From: Burkholderiales bacterium
GTDB taxonomy: Bacteria; Pseudomonadota; Gammaproteobacteria; Burkholderiales; Chitinimonadaceae
Assembly (NCBI GenBank): GCA_019234745.1
Contig: JAFAKZ010000156.1
Coordinates: forward strand, 1-9,627
Direction: 5' to 3'
Length of the DNA stretch: 9,627 bases
Shown here: piece by piece, positions 1 to 6,511 of the stretch
Numbering within the stretch: position 1 is the first letter of the stretch
Layout: every line of letters starts with the position of its first letter
Made by a program: the position numbers and the translations under genes
Notes under the pieces: model-generated
What the model was told of the DNA's origin: nothing
The model's database searches: none
Seen by the model: only the letters and a program-made list of their open reading frames with translations

Positions 1-644
1 ACGACCAGCACCTGGCCGTCCACGTCCACACCGGCGCCGATGCCGATGGTGGGGACGGACACCAGCGCCGTGATCTCGCGGGCCAGCGTTGCGGGCACCA
101 TCTCCATCAGTACCATGGCGGCACCGGCATCGGCGTGCGCCTTGGCATCGCGCTTGAGCTGCTCGGCGCCGCTATCGGTCTTACCCTGCACCTTGAAGCC
201 GCCCAGCGCGTGCACCGATTGCGGCGTGAGACCGATATGCGCACACACGGGGATGCCACGCTGCACCAGGAAGGCCGTGGTTTCGGCCATGAACTCGCCG
301 CCCTCGAGCTTCACCATCTCGGCACCGGCTGCCATCAGGCGAGCCGATGCTTCGAAGGCCTGTTGCGGGCTCTGCTGGTAGGCGCCGAAGGGCAGGTCGG
401 CCAGCACCATGGCCTGCTTGGCATTCTTCGCCACGCAGCGCGTGTGGTAGACCATCTGGTCCATGGTGACAGGCAGGGTGGAGCTTTCGCCCTGGATCAC
501 GTTGCCCAGCGAGTCGCCGATCAAGAGTATCTCGACCCCCGCCTCGGCCATCATGTGCGCGAAGCTGGCGTCGTAGCACGTCAGCATCACGATCTTCTGA
601 CCATCTTGCTTGAGCTTTTGCAGTGTGGAGACGGTGATCTTCAT
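1..644 (-). CDS. panB: 3-methyl-2-oxobutanoate hydroxymethyltransferase (PanB), 3' end missing
   Basis: PanB transfers a hydroxymethyl group from 5,10-methylene-tetrahydrofolate to 2-oxoisovalerate, giving ketopantoate, the first committed step of pantothenate/CoA synthesis in the cytoplasm. Reading the minus strand from the ATG at 644 gives 214 residues without a stop. The usual family length is about 260-270, so roughly 50 C-terminal residues lie beyond the left edge. Visible family motifs are LTCYDASFA near residue 21, IGDSLGNV (Mg-binding Asp44), ADLPFGAY (Asp83), VKLEGG (Lys112, Glu114), CAHIGLTPQ (His136) and VLMEMVP with the catalytic-base Glu181. All catalytic residues expected in this part are present. 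The upstream neighbour on the same strand is the DinB-like gene, 204 bases away, so panB probably has its own promoter, but no convincing one was found. Identification is firm from the motifs. Confidence 0.96.
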   Translation of the reverse strand, partial: MKITVSTLQKLKQDGQKIVMLTCYDASFAHMMAEAGVEILLIGDSLGNVIQGESSTLPVTMDQMVYHTRCVAKNAKQAMVLADLPFGAYQQSPQQAFEASARLMAAGAEMVKLEGGEFMAETTAFLVQRGIPVCAHIGLTPQSVHALGGFKVQGKTDSGAEQLKRDAKAHADAGAAMVLMEMVPATLAREITALVSVPTIGIGAGVDVDGQVLV

Positions 645-677
645 CTGAATCCCAATTTCGTTAGTCAAGCGCTTGCT

Positions 678-771
678 TTGTTGCGGCGACATTGCATGAG
701 TGTACCGCATTCACTTCTTTATGCACGCTCTTGGTGCAATAAACAGGGGTAGTTACGCTGCGCCGCAACAA
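678..771. repeat. Nested inverted repeats in the panB upstream region
   Basis: TTGTTGCGGCG at 678-688 is perfectly complementary to CGCCGCAACAA at 761-771. Between them TGCAC (722-726) pairs with GTGCA (734-738) around a 7-base loop, and a 10-bp palindrome CAAGCGCTTG sits just outside at 666-675. The block lies 34-127 bases upstream of the panB start codon, so it could be an operator or a structured leader, or chance in GC-rich DNA. The 204-base gap between panB and the DinB-like gene holds nothing else I can name: no clear -35/-10 pair and no Rho-independent terminator. Confidence 0.35.
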
Positions 772-848
772 TAGCGAAAGGCTTAGGTAGGCTCAATAGA
801 GGATTGCGGTGCGTCCTTGCAAGATTGCGCCGCTCTACAAGAACGGGC

Positions 849-1448
849 TTATTCGCCCCAAATGCTTGCTTCAGTCCAGCCAAGCTCGACAAAGTCTGCT
901 GTGCGCAGCGGTGCATCGCCCGCACAGAAGAAGTCATCCAACTGCGGCGGCGCAACGTGCGTGCCGGCCAACATGGCGTGCACCTGACCGCGATGGTGGA
1001 TCTGGTGCTGGAACAGGTGGGCCAAGAGGCGTGTCCGGCTATCGTGCTGCGGGCCTTTGGTCCGCAGTATGGTGACGGTGCGACCCAGCGTGTCGTCGCG
1101 GAGTTGGCGGCAGTATTCGATCAAGCGCCGGTCGGCCTTGGCCTGTTCGGCCTGTAGGGCGGCGCAGGTGTCGAAGGGCTCCTCTACCGAGAAGAAGGCG
1201 TCGCGATAATTCGGGTGCGGCACTTCGCCGCGCAGCTCCCGCTCCAGCGCATCGATATAGAACCAGTCCACCGTCAGGATATGGTTGAGCGTGGCCTTGA
1301 TCGTAGGGAAGAAGCCGGTGCGCGTGGCGACGAACTCTTCCTGGCTCAGCTGGCTGCAAGCCTTGAGCAGGCGATGGTTGGCCCAGGCGTTGTTGCAGGC
1401 CATGGTGTAGAAGTGCCGCGACAGAGGGTGCTGGGGTGCGGTAGTCAT
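849..1448 (-). CDS. DinB-family metal-binding four-helix protein
   Basis: The 199-residue product belongs to the DinB/YfiT-like (DUF664-type) superfamily of four-helix bundle proteins, which usually bind a divalent metal through three histidines; many act as thiol-dependent transferases, others are uncharacterised. The likely triad is His56 (in LNHILTVDWFY) plus His148 and His152 (in HLFQHQIHHRGQVHAML, residues 144-160), the last being the best-kept family signature. No signal peptide or membrane segment is seen, so it is probably cytoplasmic. The ATG at 1448 is preceded by GAGG a few bases upstream. It starts 7 bases after the DUF3052 stop, so the two genes are almost certainly co-transcribed. 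The substrate cannot be told from the sequence. The gene name dinB is avoided because the family is unrelated to DNA polymerase IV. Confidence 0.9.
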   Translation of the reverse strand: MTTAPQHPLSRHFYTMACNNAWANHRLLKACSQLSQEEFVATRTGFFPTIKATLNHILTVDWFYIDALERELRGEVPHPNYRDAFFSVEEPFDTCAALQAEQAKADRRLIEYCRQLRDDTLGRTVTILRTKGPQHDSRTRLLAHLFQHQIHHRGQVHAMLAGTHVAPPQLDDFFCAGDAPLRTADFVELGWTEASIWGE

Positions 1449-1455
1449 GAGGGCC

Positions 1456-1881
1456 TCACGATGTACGAAGCGCTTTGCGCAGGACCAGCTTCAGACCTGA
1501 CCAAATGTCATCCACTGCACAGACCTTCACGTCGACAAGACCCAGCGGCAGGGCCAGCTCGCGGATGACATCTTCGGTGACGTTGGTCGGTACCTTGGAT
1601 GCCTTCTTGGGCCATGACACCCAAAGGGCGGCATCGGGCGCTAGCGACTGACGTAGGGTCGTCAGTTGGGTGGCGAGTTTCTGTCTGTCGGTGCTGAAGA
1701 CGTGGACGAGGTGGGTGGCGCTGGTGACGTTGGTGGTGAATACGACGTCGGCGGGCACGGGTTGCAGCAGGTCGAGGTAATAATCGGGTGCGCCGATGGT
1801 TGCGACGTGGAAGTTGGGCTTGATGCCCAGCTTCTTGGCGAGTGGTGTGCCGGAGTAGCCTACAGAAGTAGTCGTCGACAT
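1456..1881 (-). CDS. DUF3052 family protein
   Basis: A 141-residue cytoplasmic protein of unknown function, recognised as DUF3052 from its N-terminus (GYSGTPLAKKLGIKP, residues 8-22), the central ALWVSWPKKASKVP (85-98) followed by TEDVIRELAL, and the C-terminal DVKVCAVDDIWSGLKLV (117-133). An open frame extends to an ATG at 1974, but the first 31 residues would be encoded partly by the REP repeat. The ATG at 1881 is preferred because AAAGGA stands 8 bases upstream and translation then begins with the family's usual GYSGTP region. The DinB-like gene follows 7 bases after the stop. Nothing in the sequence shows an enzymatic motif. Family assignment is from memory of conserved blocks, not a search. 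Confidence 0.88.
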   Translation of the reverse strand: MSTTTSVGYSGTPLAKKLGIKPNFHVATIGAPDYYLDLLQPVPADVVFTTNVTSATHLVHVFSTDRQKLATQLTTLRQSLAPDAALWVSWPKKASKVPTNVTEDVIRELALPLGLVDVKVCAVDDIWSGLKLVLRKALRTS

Positions 1882-1925
1882 GTTGGACGTCCTTTGTGGG
1901 CAATGCAACCGAACGATGCGGCATC

Positions 1926-2010
1926 GTAGGTTGGGCTGAGCTTTGCGAAGCCCAACACTGTTGGTGATCAACAAAGATTGTTGGGCTTCGCGGAGCTCAG
2001 TCCAGCCTAC
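1926..2010. repeat. REP-type palindromic pair (first family)
   Basis: Two 32-base units face each other: 1926-1957 begins GTAGGTTGGGCTGAGC and 1979-2010 is its inverted copy, matching at 28 of 32 positions. The units are 21 bases apart. Each unit starts with GTAG (read outward) followed by its own imperfect hairpin (GTTGGGCT pairing with AGCCCAAC in the left unit). GTAG plus a hairpin is the layout of REP elements mobilised by RAYT transposases, and paired inverted REPs form BIMEs. It lies between the 97-residue membrane protein gene and the DUF3052 gene, both on the minus strand, where it could end or stabilise the upstream transcript. No RAYT gene is in the window. Confidence 0.8.
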
Positions 2011-2016
2011 TCTGAC

Positions 2017-2310
2017 CTACGAACCGCTTTCACGAGCTTTTTCTTCGTGATGGACTCGCCAAACAAGAATTGGGAAGCCTACCACCAGCGCGACGACGCC
2101 AGAAAGCACAAGAAAGAACAGGAAAATCCACCAGGTGGGGAGGCTTATTCCCTCTCCATGGATCATACATACGCCAGCAAAGGCGAATGGTCCGGTAAGC
2201 GCGGACGCCAATGATGCCAGTCCATATCGCCTGAGTGCGAGATGACAAAGCGCCGCGACAATCGTAGCGACGGCAAAGAACACAATAACGCCCGTCGGCA
2301 GGGAATCCAT
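2017..2310 (-). CDS. Small hypothetical membrane protein with three predicted helices
   Basis: I do not recognise this 97-residue protein. It is strongly hydrophobic, with three likely membrane segments at about residues 6-26, 31-50 and 60-84, the last beginning with a Trp pair and including FLFFLVLSGVVALVV. A short charged tail (RVHHEEKARESGS) follows. The pattern suggests an inner-membrane protein without a cleaved signal peptide; no catalytic motif is visible. The ATG at 2310 has no clear Shine-Dalgarno sequence. It lies 64 bases downstream of the deoxynucleoside kinase gene on the same strand, so it may be read through from there. By eye its base composition is less GC-rich than its neighbours, which would fit recent acquisition. 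That the hydrophobic frame is real is supported by three well-spaced helices; the function is unknown. Confidence 0.65.
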   Translation of the reverse strand: MDSLPTGVIVFFAVATIVAALCHLALRRYGLASLASALTGPFAFAGVCMIHGEGISLPTWWIFLFFLVLSGVVALVVGFPILVWRVHHEEKARESGS

Positions 2311-2374
2311 CGTTGGCCGGCTTTCGTCTTTGCAATCTATTCGATTGCTTGAGGATGCTGGAATTGAGTGCCAG

Positions 2375-3013
2375 TCATGCCTTATTGAAATACTCCCGCG
2401 AACTGCGCATCCCCTCGATCCGGCGCAGCAGTAGGCGGAAGTCGTCGGCGTTTTCCACCAGGTTCAGGTTCTCGGTGTTGACGATCAGCACGGGTGCATC
2501 GGCGTAGTCGTAGAAGAAGCGGCTGTAGCGCTCGGTGAGCTTGCGCAGATAGCCGTCGCCGATCTTGCTTTCGTAATCGCGCGAGCGGCTGCGTACGCGG
2601 TCGATCAGCGTGTCGATGTCGGCCTGCAGGTAGATGACCAGGTCGGGCGTGGGAGCCTGCACGCGCAGGTGGCGGTAGATGTCGGAGTAGAGGCGGAATT
2701 CGTCGTCGTTCAGGATCATCTCGGCGAAGAGCGGGTCCTTGTCGAACAGGAAGTCGGCCACCGTGGCGCCGCCGAACAGGTCCATCTGCGCCAGGCTCGC
2801 GACCTGGTCCACGCGCTGGAACAGGAAGCTCAGCTGCGTGGGCAGCGCGTAGCGGGTCATGTCCAGGTAGAACTTGGGCAGGAAAGGGATGGCGTCGGGG
2901 TTCTCCAGCAGCATGCTGGCGCCCAGGTGCTCGCCCAGTTTTCGTGCCAAGGTCGTCTTGCCTACGCCAATGGGGCCTTCGACGACGATATACCGGTAAC
3001 GCTCCAAACCCAT
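2375..3013 (-). CDS. Deoxynucleoside kinase (deoxyadenosine/deoxyguanosine kinase type)
   Basis: The 212-residue protein is a member of the dNK/thymidine-kinase-2-like family, which phosphorylates deoxynucleosides with ATP in the salvage pathway. The Walker A loop GPIGVGKTT is at residues 13-21 after the strand YIVVE. Glu37 in LLENP is the likely catalytic acid, PTQLSFLFQR (58-67) contains the base-binding Gln60, and an arginine-rich lid follows (RVRSRSRDYESK, 139-150). The motif after the substrate loop reads VADFLFDKDPLFA (85-97). Length is normal. The ATG at 3013 has AGGA 7 bases upstream. Its place between folK and the panB region matches the arrangement I know from betaproteobacteria, where it is often annotated as deoxyadenosine kinase. 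Exact substrate preference cannot be read from the sequence. Confidence 0.92.
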   Translation of the reverse strand: MGLERYRYIVVEGPIGVGKTTLARKLGEHLGASMLLENPDAIPFLPKFYLDMTRYALPTQLSFLFQRVDQVASLAQMDLFGGATVADFLFDKDPLFAEMILNDDEFRLYSDIYRHLRVQAPTPDLVIYLQADIDTLIDRVRSRSRDYESKIGDGYLRKLTERYSRFFYDYADAPVLIVNTENLNLVENADDFRLLLRRIEGMRSSREYFNKA

Positions 3014-3093
3014 TGCCGCTTCCTATTTCTGGCACGCCTTGCGCGTACCTTTTTAGTGGGACGGACTTGCTCCGCCATGCTGCCAGTTTGTCG

Positions 3094-3128
3094 GGATACG
3101 TCTTGAGGGACAAGTGTATCCACGTATC
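3094..3128. other. Hairpin with two alternative pairings between folK and the kinase gene
   Basis: In the 125-base gap downstream of folK, GATACGT (3095-3101) can pair with ACGTATC (3122-3128), with CTTG (3102-3105) pairing to CAAG (3111-3114) inside. Alternatively GGATAC (3094-3099) can pair with GTATCC (3116-3121). The two outer pairings exclude each other. No T-run follows on the minus strand, so this is not a standard terminator; it may be an RNA-processing or attenuation structure, or chance. The rest of the gap shows nothing recognisable. Confidence 0.35.
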
Positions 3129-3138
3129 GGTGTTGCAA

Positions 3139-3621
3139 TTATTCGATGATGCTCAGGCCAGTGCGGTCGATGGCCGCTGCAAGCGCCGCCACCGTGCGCC
3201 CATCGGGCATTGCAAGCATGGGCGCCAGCTCGGCCAGCGGCACCAGTACAAAGGCGCGATTGACCATGCGCGGGTGCGGGATGGTCAGGCGCTCGTCGTG
3301 CAGCGAGGCGTCGTCGTACAGCAGCACGTCCATATCGAGCGTGCGCGGTGCATTGCGGAAGCTGCGCTCGCGGCCGAACTTCGCTTCGATATCGAGCAGG
3401 CCGTCGAGCAGCGCATGGGCGCTCAACGACGTGTCGACCGCCGCGACGGCGTTCACGAAATCGGGTTGATCCAGATAGCCTACAGGCGCGCTGCGGTACA
3501 GGCTGGAGCGGCCGATGAGGCGCGTCTGCGGCAGGCTCCCGAGCGCCTCGATGGCGGCGCTGACCGATTCGGCTGCATCGCCCAGGTTCGCGCCCAGGCC
3601 CACGTAAGCGATCACGCTCAC
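3139..3621 (-). CDS. folK: 2-amino-4-hydroxy-6-hydroxymethyldihydropteridine pyrophosphokinase (HPPK)
   Basis: FolK transfers pyrophosphate from ATP to 6-hydroxymethyl-7,8-dihydropterin, the step before dihydropteroate synthase in folate synthesis. The 160-residue length is typical. Family blocks in order are YVGLGANLGD (6-15), SSLYRSAPVGYLDQPDFVNAV (39-59), FGRERSFRNAPRTLDMDVLL (82-101) with the two Mg-binding aspartates Asp96 and Asp98, and IPHPRMVNRAFVLVPLAE (114-131). The start is a GTG at 3621 whose first four bases (GTGA) overlap the pcnB stop, so translation is probably coupled to pcnB. The pcnB-folK order is also found in Escherichia coli. Folate made here feeds the cofactor used by PanB further along the strand, a plausible reason for the clustering. 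Confidence 0.97.
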   Translation of the reverse strand: MSVIAYVGLGANLGDAAESVSAAIEALGSLPQTRLIGRSSLYRSAPVGYLDQPDFVNAVAAVDTSLSAHALLDGLLDIEAKFGRERSFRNAPRTLDMDVLLYDDASLHDERLTIPHPRMVNRAFVLVPLAELAPMLAMPDGRTVAALAAAIDRTGLSIIE

Positions 3622-4976
3622 GCTTCGCCGCCCTGCTCGGCTGGTGCGCCACCTTCGGCATTACCACCGCTACGGCGACCACCGCCACGGCGACGGCGCT
3701 TCTTGGTGCCTTCGCCAGGCTGAGTGCGCACCAGCATGCTTTCGCGCTTCTGGCTGTCGGCGTCCTGGAAGGTCGTCCACCAGTCGGCGATTTCCTTGTC
3801 GACTTCGCCCGCGGCTGCGCGCAGGCAGAGGAAGTCGTAGCCGGCGCGGAAGCGCGGGTGTTCCAAGAGGCGGAAAGGTTTGATGCCGCTGCGCTGCTCG
3901 AAGCGTGGTTGCAGCATCCAGATTTCCTTCATGGCCGTGCCGTAGCGGCGTGGAATGGCGAGCTTCTGTTCCTGTACGGCTTCCACCTCGTCGATGGCAT
4001 CGAACAGCGCCGGCATGGCCTTCTCGCCTTTGTCCTTGCGGCGCGCCCAGTTGTCCAGCACTTCCAGCCACAGGAGCGCGGCGAATACGTAGCCGGCCGA
4101 GACGGGCTTGTCCTCGCGGATGCGGCGGTCGGTGTTCTCCAGCGCCAGACGCAGGAAGGTCTCGCCGCTCGGCGCCTTCATCATTTTGTCGAGCAGGGGG
4201 AAGAAGCCATGGTGCAGGCCTTCCGAGCGCAACTGCATCAGGCAGGCCCAGCTCTGGCCCGAGAACAGCATCTTGAGCATCTCGTCGAACAGGCGCGCGG
4301 CAGGCACGTTCTGCAAGAGCGGCGCCAGTTCGTGGATGGGCTTGCGCGTGGCGCCGTCAATCTCCAGGCCCAGCTTGGCCGCGAGGCGCACGGCGCGCAG
4401 CATACGCACGGGGTCTTCGCGGTAGCGCTGCGCCGGGGCGCCGATCATGGCCAGGCGTCGCTTCTGCACGTCGGCCACGCCGCCGTGATAGTCGATGATC
4501 TCTTCGCGCGCCGGGTCGTAGAATAGGGCGTTCACCGTGAAGTCGCGGCGCTTGGCGTCGTCTTCCTGGCTGCCCCAGGTGTTGTCGCGGATGATGCGGC
4601 CGGATTCGTCCGTGAGTGCTTCGCCGCTGCCACGGAAGGTGGACACTTCCACCGTTTCGTCGCCATACAGTACATGGACGAGGCGGAAGCGGCGGCCAAT
4701 GATGCGTGAGCGGCGGAACACCTTGTGGACTTCCTCGGGCGTGGCGTCGGTGGCCACGTCGAAGTCCTTCGGATCCTTGTCGAGCAGCAGGTCGCGCACG
4801 GCGCCCCCGACGATAAAGGCCTTGAACCCGGCCTCCTGCAGACGGTCTGTCGTCTTCAGGGCGAAGGAGGGCAGGCGGTCGCGGCGGATGCCGTGGCGCT
4901 TGACGGGGATAACGATGCCGCCGCCGCCGTGATGCTTCTTGAGCTTCAGGACGCGGCCAATCAGTTTGCGAATCAT
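3618..4976 (-). CDS. pcnB: Poly(A) polymerase I
   Basis: PcnB adds poly(A) tails to RNA 3' ends, which promotes degradation by exonucleases and, in plasmid-bearing cells, affects copy number. The 452-residue product has the class II nucleotidyltransferase core: FIVGGAVRDLLL (54-65), the catalytic pair Asp71/Asp73 in KDFDVATDATPEEV, RRDFTVNALFYD (143-154) and EDPVRMLRAVRLAAKLG (187-203). The block IIGRRFRLVHV (92-102) fits the signature that separates bacterial poly(A) polymerases from CCA-adding enzymes. The last ~30 residues are a basic, glycine-rich tail (KKRRRRGGGRRSGG then an acidic end), probably disordered and RNA-binding. The ATG at 4976 has only a closely spaced AAGG; the N-terminus MIRKLIGRVL resembles other betaproteobacterial PcnB proteins, supporting this start. 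It is first in its gene run and overlaps folK by 4 bases. Confidence 0.97.
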   Translation of the reverse strand: MIRKLIGRVLKLKKHHGGGGIVIPVKRHGIRRDRLPSFALKTTDRLQEAGFKAFIVGGAVRDLLLDKDPKDFDVATDATPEEVHKVFRRSRIIGRRFRLVHVLYGDETVEVSTFRGSGEALTDESGRIIRDNTWGSQEDDAKRRDFTVNALFYDPAREEIIDYHGGVADVQKRRLAMIGAPAQRYREDPVRMLRAVRLAAKLGLEIDGATRKPIHELAPLLQNVPAARLFDEMLKMLFSGQSWACLMQLRSEGLHHGFFPLLDKMMKAPSGETFLRLALENTDRRIREDKPVSAGYVFAALLWLEVLDNWARRKDKGEKAMPALFDAIDEVEAVQEQKLAIPRRYGTAMKEIWMLQPRFEQRSGIKPFRLLEHPRFRAGYDFLCLRAAAGEVDKEIADWWTTFQDADSQKRESMLVRTQPGEGTKKRRRRGGGRRSGGNAEGGAPAEQGGEA

Positions 4977-5026
4977 TGCCTTGTGTGCCCGACTTGGTGA
5001 CGGGTGTTTGCGCTACGGAAGGGCCG

Positions 5027-5032
5027 ATTATA
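5027..5032 (-). promoter_or_regulatory. Possible -10 element of the pcnB promoter
   Basis: The minus strand reads TATAAT here, a perfect -10 consensus, about 50 bases upstream of the pcnB ATG. No good TTGACA-like -35 element is found at 16-18 bases, so the call is tentative. It lies in the 99-base divergent gap between pcnB and the PhzF-family gene; no promoter for the latter is evident. Confidence 0.4.
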
Positions 5033-5075
5033 GCGTCAGAGGCTCCTTAAGAGATTGTTCATTGGAGATGCCGGG

Positions 5076-5918
5076 ATGAAGACCATCAAGTACCGCCTGC
5101 TCAATGTATTTGCCGAGACCCCCTTTGGCGGCAATCCGCTTGCCGTGATCGAGGACGGCAGCACATTGAGCGCGGAAGAAATGCAGGCCGTGGCGCGCCA
5201 GTTCAATCTGTCGGAGACGACCTTCCTGCTGCCGTCCGACAAGGCGGCCGCCCGCGTACGCATCTTCACGCCGGCCTATGAGATGCCCTTTGCCGGGCAT
5301 CCCACCTTGGGTAGTGCCCATGTCGTGCGTGAGTTGCGCAATGCGGGCAGCGCCTTTGGCCTGGAGATGATTGCCGGCGTGATCCCCGTGACGGCGCAGG
5401 GCGATCGCTGGCGCCTGCAAGCCAATGCGCCTACGCATCGCCCAGCCGAGGCAACGAACGCTCAACTTGCCGCCGCGTTGGGCTTGCCCGAGTCGGCTAT
5501 TTCCGGCCAGCCGCTGTGGGTGAGCTGCGGCAACGAACAGCTGATGGTACCGCTCGCAAGTATCGAGCATGTACGTGCCGCCAAGCCGAATGCGGAGCTG
5601 CTGAGCCGCCATGCTGTGAACGCCGACGGTCGCGCAAAGGCCTACGTGTTCGCGGCGACGGAGGCGGGCTTCGAGGCGCGTTTCTTCTGGACGCCGGATG
5701 GCGCGGGCATTAGCGAAGATCCGGGCACGGGCTCTGCCTGCGCCAATCTGGGCGGTTGGTGGAAGGCGACGCGGCCTAGTGAGCATCTGGACGCCGAGCT
5801 GTCACAGGGAACTGCCGTGGGGCGGCCCAATATGTTGTCGCTCAAGGTAGATGATGCGGGGACGATTTTTGTTGGTGGTCGCGTGATTGAGATTGGCCGC
5901 GGGGAGCTGCGCTGGTAG
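5076..5918 (+). CDS. PhzF family isomerase/epimerase-like protein
   Basis: The 280-residue protein has the diaminopimelate-epimerase-like double fold of the PhzF family. The conserved blocks are NVFAETPFGGNPLAVI (10-25), QFNLSETTF with the catalytic Glu47 (42-50), FTPAYEMPFAGHPTLGSAHV (64-83), SEDPGTGSACANLGG (213-227) and GRPNMLSL (249-256). PhzF itself isomerises a dihydro-hydroxyanthranilate in phenazine synthesis, but most family members sit outside phenazine clusters and their substrates are unknown; no other phz gene is present here. The ATG at 5076 is chosen over an upstream in-frame TTG (5055) because GGAG stands 8 bases before it. It is divergent from pcnB and convergent with soxR, so it is probably a single-gene unit. 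Family is certain, substrate unknown. Confidence 0.92.
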   Translation: MKTIKYRLLNVFAETPFGGNPLAVIEDGSTLSAEEMQAVARQFNLSETTFLLPSDKAAARVRIFTPAYEMPFAGHPTLGSAHVVRELRNAGSAFGLEMIAGVIPVTAQGDRWRLQANAPTHRPAEATNAQLAAALGLPESAISGQPLWVSCGNEQLMVPLASIEHVRAAKPNAELLSRHAVNADGRAKAYVFAATEAGFEARFFWTPDGAGISEDPGTGSACANLGGWWKATRPSEHLDAELSQGTAVGRPNMLSLKVDDAGTIFVGGRVIEIGRGELRW

Positions 5919-5933
5919 GCCGATACAAGATTT

Positions 5934-5989
5934 GTAGGGTGGGTTGGCTTGTGAAAGGTGGATACGGCGGTCTTGCCGCCACATTTCAC
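5934..5989. terminator. REP-like remnant and hairpin between convergent genes
   Basis: Right after the PhzF-family stop, a GTAG-headed stretch (GTAGGGTGGGTTGGC, 5934-5948) resembles the start of a REP unit but lacks the partner half. Next to it GTGAAA (5951-5956) pairs with TTTCAC (5984-5989), and inside GGCGG (5966-5970) pairs with CCGCC (5976-5980) around TCTTG. CACATTTCA of the right arm recurs at 6000-6008. No T-run is present. Since it lies between two genes that converge (stops at 5918 and 6024), it may serve as a two-way transcription barrier. Confidence 0.45.
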
Positions 5990-6023
5990 TGCTCGCCATC
6001 ACATTTCAAGTGTCACTCGACCT

Positions 6024-6479
6024 TCAGGTCTGTGCCGGCGACTCATGCAGCAGGAAGCGCGGCCCGCAGCCTTCCTTGGCCGCCTCGTCGTCGCGGTTGT
6101 AGAGCTGGCAACGGTCCAGCGACAGGCAGCCGCAGCCTATGCAGCCATCGAGCTTGTCGCGCAGGCGGCAAAGCGCATCGATGCGGGCCTGGAGCAGAGG
6201 GCGCCAGGAGGCCGAGATGACTTCCCAGTCGTCGCAATTGGGCGTGCGTTCGTTGGGCAGGCCGGCGAGTGCGGTGTGGATCTCCTCCAGGCTCAGCCCC
6301 ACGCTCTGCGCGACGCGGATAAAGGCCACGCGCCGCAGCATCTCCTTGGGGTAATGGCGGCGCTGGCCGGGGGCGCGTGTGCTGCGTATCAGCCCGGCAT
6401 CTTCATAGAAGCGCAGGGTGCTGGCCGGTACGCCGGAGCGCTTGGACAGGGTGCCGATTGGAATCAATGAACTCGCCAT
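6024..6479 (-). CDS. soxR: Redox-sensitive transcriptional activator SoxR
   Basis: SoxR is a dimeric MerR-family regulator carrying one [2Fe-2S] cluster per subunit; oxidation of the cluster by redox-cycling compounds makes it untwist and activate promoters with overlong spacers. The 151-residue protein has the MerR helix-turn-helix at the N-terminus (IGTLSKRSGVPASTLRFYED, residues 8-27), a dimer helix around 82-112, and the diagnostic cluster motif CIGCGCLSLDRC, i.e. CX2CXCX5C with Cys113, 116, 118 and 124. Cys82, Cys104 and Cys138 lie outside the cluster. The ATG at 6479 has GAGG upstream. The gene is divergent from the small protein and MFS genes, and the shared gap holds a good SoxR operator, so SoxR very probably controls those genes and perhaps itself. 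No soxS is present, which fits the non-enteric mode in which SoxR regulates targets directly. Confidence 0.97.
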   Translation of the reverse strand: MASSLIPIGTLSKRSGVPASTLRFYEDAGLIRSTRAPGQRRHYPKEMLRRVAFIRVAQSVGLSLEEIHTALAGLPNERTPNCDDWEVISASWRPLLQARIDALCRLRDKLDGCIGCGCLSLDRCQLYNRDDEAAKEGCGPRFLLHESPAQT

Positions 6480-6511
6480 ATGGGCCTCACATCGAAACAG
6501 TGAAATTTCGC

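Noticed and set aside
135..752. 205-residue plus-strand open frame opposite panB
   Set aside because: It lies antisense to a fully conserved PanB coding frame, has no recognisable domain, and its His/Leu-rich composition is typical of a shadow frame in GC-rich DNA.
845..858. GGGC/GCCC hairpin at the DinB-like stop codon as a terminator
   Set aside because: Only a 4-bp stem and no T-run on the minus strand.
719..955. 78-residue minus-strand open frame in the panB-DinB gap
   Set aside because: More than 100 bases overlap the end of the DinB-like gene in another frame, and the product shows no family motif.
1882..1974. N-terminal extension of the DUF3052 protein from the ATG at 1974
   Set aside because: The extension runs through the REP unit and lacks a ribosome site, while the ATG at 1881 has AAAGGA at good spacing and matches the family start.
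2030..2050. TCACGA/TCGTGA hairpin with a 9-base loop
   Set aside because: It lies inside the coding end of the membrane protein and is not followed by a T-run, so a regulatory role is not supported.
2382..3113. 243-residue minus-strand frame longer than the kinase gene it overlaps
   Set aside because: The kinase frame has the Walker A loop and lid; the longer frame is Arg/Pro/His-rich and lacks any motif.
3858..4526. 222-residue plus-strand frame opposite pcnB, and similar plus-strand frames at 2944-3723
   Set aside because: Antisense shadows of pcnB and folK, whose catalytic motifs are intact.
5076..5918. Reading the PhzF-family gene as a true phenazine biosynthesis gene
   Set aside because: No other phz genes are present, and the family is mostly non-phenazine; only the family name is justified.
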